A stretch of DNA of 64,000 nt from Streptomyces sp. 1222.5 (GCF_900105245.1 NZ_FNSZ01000001.1:310001-374000); one strand, 5' to 3'; shown: positions 1 through 9,313, counted from the stretch's first letter. Program-made: numbers and translations. The notes: generated by a model from the sequence alone, not told the origin.

Positions 1-105
1 GGTCAGCACGCCCCGCCCCTTCGGCAGTCCCGGTGACAGACCTATACCTGTGTGACAACTCTCGGTTGAGGTCTCCTTGTTCACCAATCCGTCAGGTAAT
101 GGGTA

Positions 106-426
106 GTGGCTTGCGTATTGACGGTGCAGATCGAGCCGTACAGCCGCATGGCCCAGAATCCCTTCCCGTCCCTTCAGCCTCAACAGCGAACCCCCGAGGC
201 GGAAGTGCGCCGTGGCAGAGCTGTACTGGTCGTAGCGCTCCAGGCCACCGTGCGCCCCATGGTCGCTCTCACCCTCGACGGCCTCGCTCGAATGCAAGCC
301 GCCCTCCCGTTCTGGAGCACCGTGCAGTCCGAGTTCGAGGAGAGCTTCGGCGCCGACAAGGCGGCCCAGCTCCGCGCCACTCTCGAAGACATCCTGGACA
401 CCGGGTTCCGCCCCTGGGCCGAGTGA
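106..426 (+). pseudogene. MarR-family regulator fragment (C-terminal part)
   Basis: A 106-codon frame whose last 55 or so residues resemble the dimerisation end of MarR-type regulators: a 'LTLDGLARMQAALPFW' segment (residues 55-70) and a final helix ending in FRPWAE. The winged-helix part expected before it is absent: residues 1-50 are low-complexity and resemble nothing. MarR proteins are usually 140-160 residues, so this looks like the 3' remnant of a regulator that may once have controlled the reductase gene 180 bp downstream. It could instead be a short intact ORF of unknown function. Confidence 0.45.
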
Positions 427-609
427 CGGACATTCTGGTTTCGAGGGCATCGAGCGATTCCCCCCCCCGGTGTGGCTGCCGGGACCCATGCTGCCGGGGT
501 GCGGTCGCGACCACTGAGGGCGACGCTGAGGGAGGCCGCAACCACTGTCCCTGCTGGCCGGACAGCGATGAAGGCCGGTGGCAGCACGAGTGGCACAGGA
601 GGGATCACT

Positions 610-1383
610 GTGGGTGCTATGCGCATCGCCGTCGCCGGAGCGACAGGGAACATCGGGGCACGGACCGCGGCTGCCCTGGAACGGGCTGGGCACGAGGTGG
701 TGCGTATCAGCCGCTCGCTCGGCATGGACCTGATCACCGGGGATGGGCTCGACGCCGCCCTGTCCGGCGTCGACACCGTCGTGGACGCGACGAGCCACGA
801 GGCAGCCGACCGGGACGAGGCGGTGGCCTATTTCGGCACCGCGACCCGGAACCTGTTGGCCGCCGAGACGCGGGCCGGCGTACGGCACCACGTGCTCCTC
901 ACGATCGTCGGCGTGGACCGTGTCGAGGGGAACGCGCACTACGCCGGCAAGCGGGAGCAGGAGCGGCTGGTGTCCCAGGGCCCCGTGCCGTGGTCGATCG
1001 TTCCCTTCACGCAGTTCCACGACTTCGCCGCGACGGTGGTGGCCTGGACCGAGCACGAAGGCGTCGCCACGATCCCCCCGCTGCTCGTCCAGCCGATCGC
1101 GCCCGCGGACGTGGCCGACGTCCTCGCGGAGATCGCCGCGGGCACGCCCCAGGGGCGGTATCGCGACGTTGCCGGCCCGGAGCCGCAGGACCTCGTGGAC
1201 ATGGCCCGGCGCACCAACGACGCCCACGGTCATAGCGTCAGACTTGTCCCGACCTGGTCATCCATACTGGGGCCGGAGATGGCCGGCAACGTCCTCCTGC
1301 CCGGCGAGGACGCCCGTATCGCGCCGACCACCTTCGAGGAGTGGCTCGCGAACGATCGGCGAAGCGGCCGAGGCAACACCTAG
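610..1383 (+). CDS. NmrA-like NAD(P)-binding SDR family oxidoreductase
   Basis: A 257-residue atypical short-chain dehydrogenase/NmrA-like protein. The N-terminal Rossmann motif (VAGATGNIGA) binds NAD(P). A conserved HHVLLTIVGVDRV stretch and a YAGKREQE segment follow, as in NmrA/SDR_a proteins that sense redox state or reduce small carbonyl or quinone substrates in the cytosol. I chose GTG at 610 because AGGAGGG at 597-603 sits 6 nt before it; the ATG at 619 is 15 nt from that site. The MarR relic lies upstream, and the gene converges with the ZIP transporter across a 370-bp gap. Substrate unknown. Confidence 0.8.
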   Translation: MGAMRIAVAGATGNIGARTAAALERAGHEVVRISRSLGMDLITGDGLDAALSGVDTVVDATSHEAADRDEAVAYFGTATRNLLAAETRAGVRHHVLLTIVGVDRVEGNAHYAGKREQERLVSQGPVPWSIVPFTQFHDFAATVVAWTEHEGVATIPPLLVQPIAPADVADVLAEIAAGTPQGRYRDVAGPEPQDLVDMARRTNDAHGHSVRLVPTWSSILGPEMAGNVLLPGEDARIAPTTFEEWLANDRRSGRGNT

Positions 1384-1751
1384 TCGCTGCATGCGTCGAG
1401 GGTCGTCGACAGTGCCGTGCGGTCGCGGGCCGCGCAACTGCGGGGATGGCCGACGAGCCGAACCGGTGCGTGTCGGAATCACGCCTTCGGTCTCCGGGCG
1501 GGATGGATGCCCGCTTCGTTGGACTGGCCGTTGATCAGGTCCGTTGGAGCGGTTCCCCGGCGCAAGGATCGCGGAAGACGGTGCAGCGCCGCGGCCCGCG
1601 CGCCGTCCGCCTGGTCGAGGGCCCGGTCGGTCGGTGTGATCATTGCGGGTTCGCCCCGCGCGACCGCTCCACAGGACCGGACTGTGGATTCTTCACCGCA
1701 CCGGGTGTGGTCGTGGCCCAGAAAGCTCATCGCTTTGTGCGGCTGTCGTGT
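1384..1751. other. intergenic region between convergent genes
   Basis: About 370 bp between the reductase and the ZIP transporter gene. Frames in either strand are low-complexity and match nothing I recognise. I see no clear hairpin terminator or RNA gene. Confidence 0.5.
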
Positions 1752-2519
1752 TCAGCGGTGGGCTGCCCCGACGAGTAGCACGAGCGCAGTGAGGACGACC
1801 GCGAGGGTCATCGCCGTCGTGGCAGGCGCCCCGAGGACTCGCCGGTTCGCTGGACGCTGTTTGCGGGCGAGCCCGAGCGCCACCCACGCCGCCTGAGCCA
1901 GTACGCCGGCGACTACGGCGAGGAGCCACGGCATGAGGGCGTCCGGAATGGGGGCGGCGCTCGTCACGAAGGCCCCCGCGATCGGACTCACGCAGGCGAG
2001 CCCGATCCATGGAGCCATGCGCCGCCTCGGTTGCGTTCCCAGCAGTGCGGCCAGGGCGAGGCCTTCGCCGGCCGCGTGCACGAGGAGTGCCGCCACCACG
2101 GCGACCGAGGCGGTCAGGGCCAGGGTCGCCCCTTCCAGGAAGCGGTGCAGAGCGAGCCCCGCTGCCGCGCCTATGCCGCCCGCGCGCCCCAGTGCGCACG
2201 GGCAGCCGATGCGGGTCAAGGCGCCCACCAGCCAGAACGAGGCGAGCGCGGCCAGCGGTACCGCCCACTGCGGCACGCCGACCTCAGGGGCCTCGTCCCA
2301 CGCGTCCGGCAGAAGATGGAGGACCGCAATGACCAGCAATATCCCGGACGCAGCTGCCAGTACAAGCGTCGAGCGGCCCGACGCCCGCCGCGCCGACCAG
2401 GCGCCCACCACAGTGGCCAAGGCCACCAGGAGCACAGCTACCAGTGATTCGGTGGAGGGCGGCTGCCATTCCGCTCCGTCGACGGTGCGCGCGCCCACTG
2501 CCTGAGCCACGAGGAGCAT
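1752..2519 (-). CDS. ZIP-family divalent metal transporter-like membrane protein
   Basis: A 255-residue, seven- to eight-helix membrane protein. ZIP signatures are visible: HLLPDAW (near 68-74), HRFLEGATLAL (transmembrane helix IV-like, His and Glu) and HAAGEGLALAALL (helix V-like, His and Glu). These His/Glu residues form the binuclear metal site of ZIP importers, which move Zn, Fe, Mn or related ions. The start ATG has a strong upstream GGAGGAGGG. It lies 57 bp downstream of the SBP56 gene on the same strand and probably shares its transcript, suggesting a link between metal supply and that enzyme. The specific metal cannot be read from the sequence. Confidence 0.78.
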   Translation of the reverse strand: MLLVAQAVGARTVDGAEWQPPSTESLVAVLLVALATVVGAWSARRASGRSTLVLAAASGILLVIAVLHLLPDAWDEAPEVGVPQWAVPLAALASFWLVGALTRIGCPCALGRAGGIGAAAGLALHRFLEGATLALTASVAVVAALLVHAAGEGLALAALLGTQPRRRMAPWIGLACVSPIAGAFVTSAAPIPDALMPWLLAVVAGVLAQAAWVALGLARKQRPANRRVLGAPATTAMTLAVVLTALVLLVGAAHR

Positions 2520-2576
2520 GTTCCCTCCTCCGGGAGCGGCGGGCTACGTGCCCAGCGCCCGCGTGCGCCGGCTTCG

Positions 2577-4007
2577 TCAGCGGCGGTAACAGTAGGAGTC
2601 CGAGGAAGCGTCACCGCCTTGCAGGCGTGTCTGGTGCACGCGCAGGCCGAGGAAGTCCGCGCCGTGCGGGAAGAAGCCACTGTCGACCGAGAGACCCCCC
2701 TGCGACGTGTCGGCGTCGAGTTTGATCATCCACGGATCGATGCCCGCGGGATAGAACTGTTCGTCCCAGGCGGCGTACAGGGAGTTCGTCAGGTAGACGC
2801 GCCGCCCGTCGCGGCTGAGCTCGACCATCTGCGCTCCGCCCGTGAGCGGTACGTCGGGCTCGGCGGGGTGCGGCTGCCCGCCGACGATGCCGCCAAGACG
2901 CACGGCCGCGGTTTGTCTCGGATGGAACGGGTCGCTCACGTCGTACTGGAGCAGGTCGCCGGTTCCCCATGCGGAGATGTACAGCCACTGGTCGTCCACC
3001 GACAGGTCGATGTCGGTGATCAATGGGGGGACGGCTCCGAACGGCTTCAGGGCCGGGGGCAGGTCCTCCGGCTGTGCGGGCTCGGCCGGAATGGTGATCA
3101 CCTTCCGGACCTTGAAGTCCTCGCCCTCCCGGTTCCACAGCCATACCGAGGCCGACAGGTCCTCCACGTTGATCACGGTGTTGGTGAACCCCCAGGTCGC
3201 CTCGGGGTCGTGCGCCGGGCGCAGTTCCAGCACCATCTGGTGCTCGTCCCCGAGGTCCACCTGTTGCAGGTGCCGACCGGTTTCGAGGTCCCAGAAGTGC
3301 AGTGAGTGGCCGTACCGGCGGTTCAGCAGCAGTTCGGGGACGACGCCGCCCTCGATCATGGAGGGGCTCCCCCACTCACTGGTCACGGCGATGTTCTGGC
3401 GCAGATGCCACCAGACGTCGTAGGCGAGCCGCTGCGGCCCGCGTTCGCTCTCCCAGCTGCGCAGCACGTCGAAGCTTTCGTGGTCCAGGAGCGCCACGCC
3501 GCCGGGCCCGTCCGCACCGTCCGCGCCGCCCAGGCAGGACAGAAAGACTCCGTCGGGGCCGCAGTGCAGGGTGTGTGGGCGCGAATACCCGGCCTTGGCG
3601 GCCAGTTCCTCGGCCTCGATCACCTTGACCAGGCGAGGGCGCGCCGCGTCGGGGACGGTGTCGAAGATGTGCAGCCGGGAGGAGCGCAGCCCCGGAACGA
3701 TGAGAAAGCGACGCGCGGCGTGGTGATGACCGGCGTGCGCCAGCGCGCTCGAGCAGGCGTTCCAGCCGAAATGATGGAGTTCATTGCCCAGGTCGGGCAG
3801 CGTGGCGTGGGACGTCACGCGGCCGTAGGTCGGGGATGCGGGGGCGGTGTCGACGGTGAACAACGCGTCCGCGCGCTGTGCGGTCGGATCGAAGCCGACG
3901 ACATAGGCAAGCTCCTCGGGGGGCGCGGCGACGGCATCGGCCGGGGTGCGGTACAAGGTCGGGTCACCGTGGCCGTCGGAGTCATGAATGTGCTCGGTCG
4001 TTCTCAT
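2577..4007 (-). CDS. selenium-binding protein 56 / methanethiol oxidase family protein
   Basis: A 476-residue cytosolic seven-bladed propeller of the SBP56 family. Characteristic blocks are present: HHFGWNACSS (near 78), SRPHTLHCGPDG (near 143), DVWWH (near 196), GYGHSLHFWDL-like (near 232), the FTNTVINVED block and LYISAWGTGDLLQYDVSDP near the middle. Bacterial and human members oxidise methanethiol to formaldehyde, H2O2 and H2S, and bacterial MtoX is copper-dependent. The ATG at 4007 has AAGGAAAA upstream. A ZIP-type transporter gene follows after 57 bp. Length is normal for the family. Enzyme activity is inferred from the family. Confidence 0.88.
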   Translation of the reverse strand: MRTTEHIHDSDGHGDPTLYRTPADAVAAPPEELAYVVGFDPTAQRADALFTVDTAPASPTYGRVTSHATLPDLGNELHHFGWNACSSALAHAGHHHAARRFLIVPGLRSSRLHIFDTVPDAARPRLVKVIEAEELAAKAGYSRPHTLHCGPDGVFLSCLGGADGADGPGGVALLDHESFDVLRSWESERGPQRLAYDVWWHLRQNIAVTSEWGSPSMIEGGVVPELLLNRRYGHSLHFWDLETGRHLQQVDLGDEHQMVLELRPAHDPEATWGFTNTVINVEDLSASVWLWNREGEDFKVRKVITIPAEPAQPEDLPPALKPFGAVPPLITDIDLSVDDQWLYISAWGTGDLLQYDVSDPFHPRQTAAVRLGGIVGGQPHPAEPDVPLTGGAQMVELSRDGRRVYLTNSLYAAWDEQFYPAGIDPWMIKLDADTSQGGLSVDSGFFPHGADFLGLRVHQTRLQGGDASSDSYCYRR

Positions 4008-4525
4008 CGCTTTTCCTTACTCCCGAACGGAAGCCAGGATCGGGTGAACTCCCGGCAGACAGGCCGGATCCCTCGTTCGGCATCGACGTGCGGCGAGGGC
4101 CGGATGTGCCACCGATTCGAGCGTTTCACAGCCCCGGGAACTCTGCCAAGGCGGCAGCATGACGGCCATCCTGTATGAGCCATGTCCGCGGTTTCGGTGT
4201 CGGCACGGCTGCTGAGCGGATCGAACTTCCAGCGCCGTCTGCGGCTGCCGGAGCCGTTGGGCCACCGCCGACTCTGGGGCTTGCCGCCGACCTCCTCGCG
4301 GTATGTGACTGCGGCGCCACACCAGGTGAGCGCATGGTACGGCCCGGAGATCAAGGCAGCTCTCGTCCGGTCACCGGCGGCGGGGAAACCCGGACCTGAT
4401 CGCGGGTCAGTGCCTTGACCATACGTTTCCGTCGTTCCGGTGGTTTGCCGTCCCTGCGCCGGTGCCCAGCGCGAGTCGCCTCGGACACTGACCGGGGCGG
4501 CACCGGCCGTCGGAAGGGGGGCGGC
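4008..4525. other. divergent intergenic region
   Basis: About 520 bp between the divergently transcribed SBP56 and decarboxylase genes. Both promoters should lie here. No frame has recognisable protein similarity and no clear operator palindrome stands out. Confidence 0.45.
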
Positions 4526-6913
4526 ATGCCCGACGGCAGGATGCTGATTGCGGTGCGGGAGCACTCCGGTGCTCAGGGGGCGGCGCCCGAACAACTGCGC
4601 GCTGTTAGCGCGGCGCTCGAGACGAAGGGCTTCGAGGTCCGCTGGGCCGTGACCGCCGAGGACGCGCAGGCGGTACTGCGCACGGAGGCCGGACTGGCGG
4701 CGGCCCTGGTCGCCTGGGACTTGCCTGGTGATACGGCCACGGGCTCGTCGGACGGGAACGAGGGCGGCGGAGCGGCGGTGCTGCGGCACATCGGCCGTCG
4801 GTTCCAGGACCTTCCGGTGTTCCTGGTGATGGGGGGTGAGGGCATCCGGGACCTGCCGCTGTGGGTGTCGGAGATGGTCGTCGGCTACGTCTGGCCTTTG
4901 GAGGACACCGCAGGCTTCATCGCCGGCCGGATCGCGACGGCGGCCCGCGCCTACCGCGAGGCGGTGCTGCCGCCATTCTTCCGGGCACTGCGCCGCTTCG
5001 ACGACGCCCATGAGTACTCCTGGCACACCCCGGCGCACGCGGGCGGCGTGGCGTTCCTGAAATCACCCGCGGGCCGCGCCTTCCACGACTACTTCGGCGA
5101 GCGGCTGCTGCGCAGCGATCTTTCGATCTCGGTGGAAGAGCTGGGCTCGCTCTTCGAGCACACCGGCCCGATCGGGGCGGCGGAGCGCAACGCGGCCCGC
5201 GTCTTCGACGCCGACCTGACGTACTTCGTGTTGCACGGGGACTCCACCTGCAACCGCCTGGTGGGCCATTTCAGCGTCACCCGGGACGAGTTGGCGCTCG
5301 TGGACCGCAACTGCCACAAGTCGGTACTGCACGGCCTGGTGGTGTCCGGGGCGCGCCCGGTGTACCTGGTGCCGACCCGCAACGGCTACGGTCTGGCAGG
5401 CCCATTGCCACCCACCGAACTGGCACCGGAGGCAGTGGCGGCCCGTATCGCCGCGCACCCACTGGCCGAGGGGGCGCTCTCCGCCGGCCCTCAGTACGCG
5501 GTCTTCACCAACTCGACGTACGACGGCTTGTGTTACGACGCGGTGCCGACGGCGCGTGCGCTCGCGGCGAGTGCGCCGCGGGTCCACTTCGACGAGGCGT
5601 GGTTCGCGTACGCCCGCTTCCACCCGCTGTACGCGGGCCGCTACGGCATGGCGGTGGACGAGTCGTCCTACCCCGGGCCCGACCGGCCGACCGTCTTCGC
5701 CACTCAGTCGACGCACAAGCTGCTCGCCGCGCTGTCGCAGTCGGCGATGGTGCACGTGCGGCCCGCGCCGCGAGCACCGGTGGAGCACGAGCGGTTCAAC
5801 GAAGTGCTGATGATGCACGGCACCACTTCGCCTCTGTATCCGATGATCGCCTCCCTGGACGTGGCGACCGCGATGATGGACGGGCCGCAGGGCGAGTGGC
5901 TGGTCGACGAGGCGGTGACCGAGGCGGTCAGGTTCCGTCAGGAAATGGTCCGGCTGCGGCGCCGTATCGAGGCTGCCGGGGACCGTCCGCCGTGGTTCTT
6001 CGGCGTGTGGCAGCCTCCGACGGTCACCGACCCGGCGACCGGCGCCGAACTCCCCTTCGACGAGGCTCCCTCGGAGCTGCTGCGCACCGAGCCGTCCTGC
6101 TGGACGCTCGACCCAGGCGCCGACTGGCACGGCTTCCCGGGGCTGACCGAGGGGCACTGCATGTTGGACCCGGTGAAAGTCACCCTGTCCTGCCCAGGGA
6201 TCACAGCGAGCGGAGAGATGGAGGAGGAGGGCATCCCGGCGCGCGTGCTGACGGCGTACCTGGCGACCAGGAACATCGTGGTGGAGAAGACCGACAGCTA
6301 CACCACGCTCGTCCTGTTCTCCATGGGCATCACCAAGGGCAAGTGGGGCACGTTGCTGGACGCGCTGATGGACTTCAAGGCCTTGTACGACGGCGACGCA
6401 CCGCTGGAGCGGGTGCTGCCGCAGGCCATCGCCGCCCATCCGAACCGGTACGGGGGACTGAGGTTGCGCGAGCTGTGTCGACAGATGCACGACCAACTGC
6501 GCTCGGCACGGCTGGTGGAGCTTCTGGACACCGCGTTCCAGGAGCTGCCGGAACCGGTGTTCCCGCCGCAGCACTGCTATCAGCGGCTGGTGCGGGGCGG
6601 CACCGAGCGGGTACGCATCGCCCAGGCGGCCGGCCGGATCGCGGCGGCGATGGTCACCGTCACACCGCCAGGCATCCCGGTGCTGATGCCCGGGGAGAGC
6701 GTCGGCGCGCCCGACGGCCCGCTCCTGCGCTACCTCACCGCGCTGGAGTCCTTCGACCGCCGCTTCCCCGGTTTCCGCAGCGAGACGCACGGGGTGACGA
6801 TCGACGCCGACACGGGCGACTACCAGATCGAGTGCCTGCTCCCGGATGGGGACGAACAGCACGTCGCACCTCCGGCTCAGCGGCACGTCCCGCAGCCGGC
6901 CCGGCAGCCTTGA
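4526..6913 (+). CDS. Orn/Lys/Arg family PLP-dependent decarboxylase
   Basis: A 795-residue fold-type-I decarboxylase of the large bacterial ornithine/lysine/arginine class. Domain order: an N-terminal receiver-like wing domain (about 1-130), the PLP-binding major domain with the Schiff-base lysine in the STHKLLAALSQ motif (Lys398), and a C-terminal domain. A preceding HFDEAWFAYARFHP stretch carries the cofactor-contacting Asp. These enzymes convert basic amino acids into polyamines or serve in acid resistance. The start at 4526 follows GGAAGGGGGG; an in-frame upstream ATG at 4415 lacks such a site. Which amino acid is used cannot be decided. The gene appears to be monocistronic. Confidence 0.88.
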   Translation: MPDGRMLIAVREHSGAQGAAPEQLRAVSAALETKGFEVRWAVTAEDAQAVLRTEAGLAAALVAWDLPGDTATGSSDGNEGGGAAVLRHIGRRFQDLPVFLVMGGEGIRDLPLWVSEMVVGYVWPLEDTAGFIAGRIATAARAYREAVLPPFFRALRRFDDAHEYSWHTPAHAGGVAFLKSPAGRAFHDYFGERLLRSDLSISVEELGSLFEHTGPIGAAERNAARVFDADLTYFVLHGDSTCNRLVGHFSVTRDELALVDRNCHKSVLHGLVVSGARPVYLVPTRNGYGLAGPLPPTELAPEAVAARIAAHPLAEGALSAGPQYAVFTNSTYDGLCYDAVPTARALAASAPRVHFDEAWFAYARFHPLYAGRYGMAVDESSYPGPDRPTVFATQSTHKLLAALSQSAMVHVRPAPRAPVEHERFNEVLMMHGTTSPLYPMIASLDVATAMMDGPQGEWLVDEAVTEAVRFRQEMVRLRRRIEAAGDRPPWFFGVWQPPTVTDPATGAELPFDEAPSELLRTEPSCWTLDPGADWHGFPGLTEGHCMLDPVKVTLSCPGITASGEMEEEGIPARVLTAYLATRNIVVEKTDSYTTLVLFSMGITKGKWGTLLDALMDFKALYDGDAPLERVLPQAIAAHPNRYGGLRLRELCRQMHDQLRSARLVELLDTAFQELPEPVFPPQHCYQRLVRGGTERVRIAQAAGRIAAAMVTVTPPGIPVLMPGESVGAPDGPLLRYLTALESFDRRFPGFRSETHGVTIDADTGDYQIECLLPDGDEQHVAPPAQRHVPQPARQP

Positions 6914-7135
6914 CGTGTCCTACGCCGTGGTCGGGACAGGCGGAGGTCGAGTCGAGGTCCGCCACGAACGCGGTGCCGGCGAGTAGCAGCATTCCGCACT
7001 GCTTCCGGATGGCAGGAGAGCCGTGGCGGCTGTACCCGCGCCGCAGCGGCACGTGCATGCACCGGAGGGGGCTGGACCTGCTCATACCGCCGTAGCCGGA
7101 ATCCGTGCATCTGTCCAGTCCCGAAAGGCAGTGCC

Positions 7136-7312
7136 ATGACGGGGCAGGCACGCGGCGGGCCTACTGGATGCACCGGGGCCGCAGGACAGAGCGGCTCCCC
7201 CACGAAGGAGTCCCCCTCATGTCCCCCACCGCCACCACCCCCAGCACCTCCCGCAAGCGGCGACTGGCCCTGCTGGTGGCCACGACCGGCCTGGCAGCAG
7301 GCGGCGTCATGA
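7136..7312 (+). CDS. possible upstream overlapping ORF with a polyproline tract
   Basis: A 58-codon frame starting at ATG 7136 (AAAGG about 7 nt upstream). It overlaps the first 94 bp of the Thr-rich gene in a different frame. It ends in a run of seven prolines followed by a Trp-rich tail. It is preserved in the second repeat copy, but that is expected from the near-identity of the copies. It may be a translated leader affecting the downstream gene, or merely an accident of the CCA/CCC-rich coding sequence. Confidence 0.25.
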   Translation: MTGQARGGPTGCTGAAGQSGSPTKESPSCPPPPPPPAPPASGDWPCWWPRPAWQQAAS

Positions 7313-7605
7313 TCCCCGCCACCGCCTTCGCCGCCACCCCGCCCGCACACACAGCACCCGCGCACCACGGTCCACACGGCCACGGCAAGTCCACCAAGAC
7401 CACCACCACCACGACCGAGACCACCACCAAGAACCGCCGCGGCACCACGACCACCAAAACCACCGAGACGACCACCACCACCAAGTCGCGACGCGGCACC
7501 ACAACCACCAAGACCACGACAACCGAAACCAGCAGCAAGGGACGGAGCAAGTTCCACACCCACGACCAGCACATCGCCGGCGACGGCCCGGTCAACGGCC
7601 AATAG
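7219..7605 (+). CDS. secreted Thr/Lys-rich low-complexity protein (copy 1)
   Basis: A 128-residue protein with a Sec-type signal peptide: basic SRKRR at 11-15, a hydrophobic core of about 18 residues and a likely cleavage after ATAFA. The mature part begins with His/Pro-rich sequence, then three imperfect Thr-rich blocks (runs of TTTTK separated by basic RRG segments), and ends in FHTHDQHIAGDGPVNGQ. GAAGGAG precedes the ATG. Thr-rich stretches of this kind are often surface-exposed or O-mannosylated in actinomycetes; that is inference. An almost identical gene lies at 45254-45640. I do not recognise a family. Confidence 0.7.
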   Translation: MSPTATTPSTSRKRRLALLVATTGLAAGGVMIPATAFAATPPAHTAPAHHGPHGHGKSTKTTTTTTETTTKNRRGTTTTKTTETTTTTKSRRGTTTTKTTTTETSSKGRSKFHTHDQHIAGDGPVNGQ

Positions 7606-8006
7606 GGACACATGGCCGACCGGGCGGGCGGTCCGCGACCAACCGCACTGTCGCCGTAGTCAACCGGCCGCTGATCGCCGTAACGGGTGATCCGTCATCC
7701 ACGACACGGCGGTGGTCCCCCCTCCTGACGCCCCTGAGGGCTGCCTGGACAGTGAGACCCATGGAGGCGACCGGTCCCACAAGCACCTGCCTGCTACCCG
7801 GACGCTCGCCTCGTGGTGCCACGCAAGTCCGGTCCGAGCCCCACTTCGGCATGGTCCTGCAGGCAGCGCCGCACGTCGTCGGCGGATCAGTGAGCCGGCA
7901 GACGGCGCGCCCGCAGGGACGATCGAGCGGCGAACCGGCGGGTTCCCCGTCCCCGATTACGGGGTCCGCCCACCGCCGCTCTTCGTGCCCAGCCCCACTG
8001 GGACGG
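7606..8006. other. intergenic region
   Basis: About 400 bp between the Thr-rich gene and the convergent carbonic anhydrase gene. No recognisable coding sequence or clear hairpin; this unique sequence begins immediately at the repeat boundary. Confidence 0.4.
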
Positions 8007-8648
8007 TCAGGACCCGGCGGAGACGGCCGCGTCGAGGCCGCGCGAGGCGACGAGCTGTGCGCTGCCGTCGGCCAGGCGGTAGCACAGGCCCACCACGGCG
8101 GCCTTCCCGGCGGCGACCTTCTCGGCCAGCACCCGGGAGCGGTCCAGCAGCAGGTCGACGGTGTGCCTTATGTGCTCGGCGAGAATCTCGTCCGGCTCGA
8201 CCCGCCCTGCGGCTCGCGCGGCCAGCACGCTGGGGGTCACCCGCTCGACGACGTCCCGGATGTATCCGGCCGGCGTCATGCCGTTCTCCAGGGCGGAGCA
8301 GGCGGCGGCGACTGCGCCGCACGAGTCGTGGCCGAGGACCACGACCAGCGGGGAGCCCAGCACGTCCACCCCGTACTCGATGCTCCCGAGCACCTCCGGT
8401 CCCATGACGTGGCCCGCGGTGCGTACGACGAACAGATCGCCCAGGCCGCGGTCGAAGATGATCTCGGCGGCCAGCCGGGAGTCGGAGCACCCGAACATCA
8501 CAGCGAAAGGCTGCTGGGACGGCGCGATCTCGCTGCGGCGAGTGGCGTCCTGGTTGGGGTGCTCAGGGGCGCTGTTGACGAAGCGCTGGTTGCCGGCCAG
8601 CAGCAGCTCGAAAGCGTCGCGGGGTGTCGGGGCCTTGTTCTCAGTCAT
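8007..8648 (-). CDS. beta-class carbonic anhydrase
   Basis: A 213-residue zinc enzyme interconverting CO2 and bicarbonate in the cytosol. The family's metal ligands and catalytic dyad are intact: Cys54 and Asp56 and Arg58 in the CSDSR motif, and His107 and Cys110 in GHDSCGA. Length is normal. The ATG at 8648 has only a weak ribosome-binding site. It stands alone between the Thr-rich gene and the cupin gene, so no pathway can be assigned from context. Confidence 0.93.
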   Translation of the reverse strand: MTENKAPTPRDAFELLLAGNQRFVNSAPEHPNQDATRRSEIAPSQQPFAVMFGCSDSRLAAEIIFDRGLGDLFVVRTAGHVMGPEVLGSIEYGVDVLGSPLVVVLGHDSCGAVAAACSALENGMTPAGYIRDVVERVTPSVLAARAAGRVEPDEILAEHIRHTVDLLLDRSRVLAEKVAAGKAAVVGLCYRLADGSAQLVASRGLDAAVSAGS

Positions 8649-8804
8649 GGCCGCAGCCTAGGACGGGGCGCCGGCCGTCGCACGCCTGGCCCCTCCCTGC
8701 CGGCCGGCGTGCCGTCGAAATTCCTCGCCCTGAGCCCGACCAGCCCGGCAACGGACGCACCCCACTCTTGACGCGTCGGCGCCTCACCGGGCCCGGCGCC
8801 GAGT

Positions 8805-9221
8805 TCAGCTGGTGGCCGGGGCGGCGGCGTACTCCTCGTCGGTGACGGGCGTCAGCCAGTGCACGACGTCGTGATCGGCGTCCGCTTCGTTGAGGGCAAG
8901 ATGCACCATCAGCCGGTTGGGTGCGGCGCCGTGCCAGTGCTCCTCGTCCGCCTCGAACAGGACGCGGTCGCCGGGCCGGATGACCTCGATCGGTCCGCCC
9001 CGGCGCTGGCACAGGCCGATCCCTTCGGTGACGAAGACGGTCTGGCTCAGCGGGTGGCGGTGCCAGTGGGTGCGCGCGCCGGGCATGAAGTGCACCAGGT
9101 TGGCGCTGACCCGGGACGGAGAGGGTGCGGCAGCGACGGCGTCGATGTAGACGTCGCCGGTGAACCGGTCGGCGGGACCCTTGACGGTGTCGATGGCGCT
9201 GCGGGTGATCTGCAAGGTCAT
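8805..9221 (-). CDS. cupin-domain protein ((R)-mandelonitrile lyase-like)
   Basis: A 138-residue single-domain cupin. Both cupin motifs are visible: GARTHWHRHPLSQTVFVTEG (first, with three His) and RPGDRVLFEADEEHWHGA (second, His near 97). These His residues coordinate a metal in this small-cupin group, which includes manganese hydroxynitrile lyases and proteins often labelled carboxymuconolactone-associated cupins. The start at 9221 follows GAAAGG. It is 92 bp downstream of the alcohol dehydrogenase gene on the same strand and likely co-transcribed, so it may handle an aldehyde or cyanohydrin-like intermediate; that is a guess. Confidence 0.85.
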   Translation of the reverse strand: MTLQITRSAIDTVKGPADRFTGDVYIDAVAAAPSPSRVSANLVHFMPGARTHWHRHPLSQTVFVTEGIGLCQRRGGPIEVIRPGDRVLFEADEEHWHGAAPNRLMVHLALNEADADHDVVHWLTPVTDEEYAAAPATS

Positions 9222-9313
9222 GCCTTTCTCTGCGGCCGGCCTGCGTGGCCGGGCTGGTCGGTCGTGGGATCGTGTGGGCGGCGCGTTGCCGGAGAAACCG
9301 CGGCCCAAGGGGG

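Larger units (their letters stand above)
7104..7605 (+). repeat. first copy of a 502-bp near-identical direct repeat
   Basis: This block, starting near CGTGC-A-TCTGTCCAG and ending at the stop codon of the Thr-rich gene, recurs at 45139-45640 in the same orientation, offset by exactly 38,035 bp. Comparing them line by line I found only one difference in the coding region that alters a residue (GGC/GAC), one silent (CAA/CAG) and one at the 5' edge. Similarity stops abruptly on both sides. Confidence 0.95.

Noticed and set aside
33..1235. Long Arg/Gly-rich frame on the plus strand
   Set aside because: Shadow frame of the reductase gene caused by GC-rich codons; no domain and a low-complexity composition.
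4008..4525. Riboswitch or leader RNA before the decarboxylase
   Set aside because: No conserved element or convincing stem-loop could be recognised by eye.
5063..6886. 607-codon minus-strand frame
   Set aside because: It lies entirely opposite the decarboxylase gene, is rich in Arg/Gly/Val and has no recognisable motif.
7381..7540. ACC/AAG-rich repeats considered as a CRISPR or satellite array
   Set aside because: They are codon-level Thr repeats inside a reading frame, irregular in length, with no spacers.
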